The notes beneath the pieces are model-generated. The model made no database searches. It worked only from the letters and a program-made list of their open reading frames with translations, and was not told the DNA's origin. Positions 8,958-10,732 of a stretch of 10,732 nucleotides of DNA are shown in pieces. The translations under genes and the position numbers were made by a program. Position 1 is the stretch's first letter. Each line of letters opens with the position of its first letter. Origin of the DNA: Trachelipus rathkii (taxonomy: Eukaryota > Arthropoda > Malacostraca > Isopoda > Trachelipodidae); assembly GCA_015478945.1 (NCBI GenBank), contig JABUQX010056976.1, forward strand, positions 1-10,732, given 5' to 3'.

Positions 8958-9742
8958 GTTCTGAGAGAGTATACTCCCGAGCTAGCAACTGTCCTCGTTT
9001 GTCTCCACTCTCTATGCCCTAATTCTAGCACTTTCCCACAGTGCTGGAAGCGCGCATATGTTCATCCGATTCCGAAGAAGGATAGCCGCCTTGATCCTTC
9101 TAACTATCGTCCTATAGCTTTCATTTGTATTCTGTCTAAAATCTTTGAAACTCTCCTCAACTCTCGTTTCCTGGCTGGAATATTTGGAACATCATTTCCA
9201 CCTTTAAGATCACCAGCACGGCTTTCGACGTTCAAGGTCAACTGGTGATATTCTTTTCTGTCTCACTGATTTATGGTCTTCTGCCCTTAGGGAGTATGGG
9301 AAGTCATGTATGGTGGAGCTTGACATAACCAACCTTTGACAGAGTATAACATGCGTCACTTCTCTCTAAGCTACCTTATTTTGGGTTTCCTCCTTCTTTT
9401 TGCTCATTTTTGTCTAGTTTTCTTTCAGATCATTCCGTATCTTCACTTGTTGATGGAGCGGCCTCTTCTTCCTGTGCAGACTATGATTCTCAGCAAGATT
9501 CTGTTTTATCTCCAACATCTTCCTTACTATTCATTAACAATCTTATTAGCTGCTCATCTAACTCTATTAATTCTTATGCCGGTGATTCAACTCCTAATTC
9601 TTTCGTTCATTTCAAATCTACTCCCTCTTTCGCTTCTAGAGTTGCCTTTTGACTTTAACTTACCGATTCTATTCTTGCTGATCTGGATGAGATTTCCCGG
9701 TGGGGTCACCTCAATCTTGTGAAGTTTAACTCTTTAAAAAGT
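8958..9742 (+). pseudogene. LINE reverse transcriptase core, catalytically damaged
   Basis: Frame 0 gives FPQCWKRAYVHPIPKKD, PSNYRPIAF and LSKIFETLLNSRF (fingers motifs). Frame 1 from 9181 gives DHQHGFRRSRSTGDIL and KSCMVELDI, the motif A strand with its catalytic Asp kept. A loss of about two bases near 9334 merges into FDRV in frame 2, where the usual Trp before His is a TAA (9347). The GVPQGS motif has become SQQDS just before VLSP. Motif C reads YAGD (near 9578-9589) in place of YADD, so the first Asp of the metal-binding pair is lost. TGA and TAA stops follow at 9650 and 9656, and then SILADLDEISRWG. The domain is complete in length and is dead by several independent changes. Confidence 0.9.
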
Positions 9743-10360
9743 CAGTTTTTTCACATCTTCCTCTCAAAAACACCTTCCAATTTTCCTATTTTATTCGACG
9801 GCTCTCCCGTCTCAACTTTGGACAAAATAAACATTCCTGGCCTGAACATAAACAATAAACTCTTTTGGGAACCTCACATCACAATGGTTGTTAAGATGAC
9901 TTCTAAAAAGCTGCATGTTCTGTTCAGGTTTCGGGAGTCCTTTTCTTCCGAACAGTTACTTCAATTATATAAAGGTCTTATCCGCCCTTGTATGGAGTTT
10001 TGTTCCCACATGTGGGATAGCTCCAGTTTCGCCCTTCTTTTGGATATAGTTAAGTCTAAAGATAAAAGGTTAATAAACTGTCTTCTAGTTTATAACTCCC
10101 ATGACCCTCTATCTCTGCGACGTGACGTTTGTGCTCTATTTCTTTAATATAAGTACTACAACGGCTGGTGCTAAAGGGAGTTGACCTCCCGCATTCCACC
10201 AACATTGCGTAGCCCAGGTAGCACAAGGGGTGACTCGTTTTCTCACGAATTCTGAGTGAATATAGGTAACTCCAGGCTTGTTCGATGTGGTGCCTCCTTC
10301 TTTTCAGTCACCTTTCTTCTGTGGAATTCCCTGCCTTTATCTGTTTTTCCTGCTGTTTAA
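9743..10360 (+). pseudogene. LINE reverse transcriptase thumb and C-terminal region
   Basis: It continues in one frame (frame 2) with no indel, unlike the upstream half. Wording includes FFHIFLSKTPSNFP, KINIPGLNINNKLFWEPHI, LYKGLIRPCMEFCSHMWD, LLDIVKSKDKRLIN, YKYYNGWC, ELTSRIPPTLRSP and FLLWNSLPLSVFP. These are the usual tail blocks of Jockey/CR1-like ORF2 proteins. Stops at 10145 (TAA), 10172 (TAA) and 10253 (TGA) break it. The TAA at 10358 lies about where the family's ORF2 normally ends, and may be the original stop or a later one. Confidence 0.88.
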
Positions 10361-10440
10361 TTTTTTCTCTTCCTTCTCTGTTCTCGGTGAACTCTTGACC
10401 CATTTGCGTTAGGCCAGGAATTGGGTGAGATTTCCCATTA

Positions 10441-10444
<4 letters not shown>
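10361..10444 (+). other. Probable LINE 3' untranslated tail
   Basis: About 84 bases lie between the end of the ORF2 remnant and the TA repeat. They include TTGCGTTAGGCCAGGAATTGGG and then GAGATTTCCCATTATAT. TGGG at 10422-10425 can pair with CCCA at 10434-10437 as a short stem, a kind of structure some LINE reverse transcriptases use to recognise their own RNA. The assignment rests on position alone. Confidence 0.5.

Positions 10445-10517
<73 letters not shown>
10445..10517. repeat. (TA)36 microsatellite
   Basis: Thirty-six uninterrupted TA units are followed by a T. The run lies directly after the presumed LINE tail, so it may be the element's simple-repeat 3' end, since expanded, or a pre-existing AT-rich target. 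Assemblers handle such runs badly, so its true length is uncertain. Confidence 0.97.
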
Positions 10518-10519
<2 letters not shown>

Positions 10520-10527
10520 AAATATAT

Positions 10528-10732
10528 TTTGTGTGTGTGTGTATTTGTGTGTGTGATAAATGTGTGTAATGTGTGTGTGTGTGTCAATAATTTTCGTGGA
10601 GTAATGTGTGTGTGTGTGTGTGTGTGGAATGTGTGTGTGTGTGTGTGTCAGATGGGTTATGTGTGTGTGTGTGGGATTATGCATGTGTGTGATAATGTGT
10701 GTGTGTGTTGGGAATGTGTTGAGATGCACGGG
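10528..10732. repeat. Interrupted (GT)n microsatellite field
   Basis: Successive GTGTGTGTGT runs of about 8 to 20 bases are separated by short breaks such as ATTT, ATAA, CAATAATTTTCGTGGAGTAA and CAGATGGGTTA. It extends to the window end. The minus strand reads as a His-Thr-rich open frame, which is simply what AC repeats encode and is not a gene. Alternating purine-pyrimidine runs of this kind can adopt Z-DNA. Confidence 0.95.

Larger units (their letters stand above)
7907..10360 (+). pseudogene. Decayed LINE ORF2 (endonuclease plus reverse transcriptase)
   Basis: This is a non-LTR retrotransposon ORF2 remnant, about 815 codon-equivalents long, lacking ORF1 and the N-terminal part of the endonuclease. 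The path through it is frame 2 (7907-8035), frame 0 (to 8337), frame 1 (8341-8540), frame 0 (8541-8735), frame 1 (to about 8880), frame 2 (to 8957), frame 0 (to about 9180), frame 1 (to 9336) and frame 2 (9335-10360), frames given as start coordinate modulo 3. Stops on this path are at 9205, 9347, 9650, 9656, 10145, 10172 and 10253. Recognisable wording includes PIPKKD, PSNYRPIAF, LSKIFE, HQHGF, STGDIL, VELDI, FDRV, SVLSP, LLFINNL, LYKGLIRPCMEFCSHMWD and WNSLP, typical of Jockey/CR1-like LINEs. Such proteins nick DNA and copy their own RNA into the genome. From memory, the closest relatives are in decapod crustaceans. This copy cannot be functional. Confidence 0.92.

Noticed and set aside
8453..9031. 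Minus-strand frames of 63 to 79 codons across the LINE
   Set aside because: They are antisense shadows of the reverse transcriptase remnant with no recognisable content.
9336..9722. Hydrophobic 128-codon + strand frame that looks like a membrane protein
   Set aside because: It is a shifted frame over the reverse transcriptase. Its Leu and Phe richness comes from CTT/TTC-rich codons, and the neighbouring frame has the family motifs.
10409..10729. His-Thr-rich minus-strand frame of 106 codons
   Set aside because: It is produced by AC and TA microsatellites and is not a gene.

Overview
The window looks like non-genic DNA from a large, repeat-rich animal genome, most likely a decapod crustacean such as a crab or shrimp. 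That assignment is an inference. It rests on the wording of a decayed non-LTR (LINE) retrotransposon at 7907-10437, which resembles the Jockey/CR1-like reverse transcriptases that fill crab genomes as far as I remember them, and on the long TA and GT microsatellites. I see no intact gene, tRNA, rRNA, CRISPR array or bacterial-type operon.

Layout. (1) 1 to about 7120 is extremely AT-rich and strand-asymmetric: G is rare on the + strand, and the hexamer AAACTT recurs throughout, densest at 2691-3055. Embedded in it are a decayed ankyrin-repeat coding remnant on the minus strand (about 640-1060), two short tandem arrays (1816-1884 and 4597-4654), a pair of adjacent hairpins (4274-4312) and two islands of more normal composition with small minus-strand open frames (4941-5051 and 5945-6055). 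(2) 7128-7168 is a TA/TTA run. (3) 7170-7690 is T-rich, of opposite skew, and seems to hold two old copies of one sequence. (4) 7759-7906 is a perfect (GGACGT)n array of nearly 25 units, open in all six frames. (5) 7907-10360 is a 5'-truncated LINE ORF2 with the C-terminal part of an apurinic-type endonuclease and a full-length but dead reverse transcriptase. It is broken by at least eight frameshifts and seven in-frame stops, and has a YADD box changed to YAGD. (6) 10361-10444 is the probable LINE 3' tail, running into (TA)36 at 10445-10517 and a broken GT-repeat field to the window end.

Nothing here works together as a gene system. The points most worth a second look are the ankyrin remnant in the AT-rich block, the hexamer array abutting and in frame with the LINE endonuclease, and the long AAACTT-derived block with its abrupt change of strand skew.
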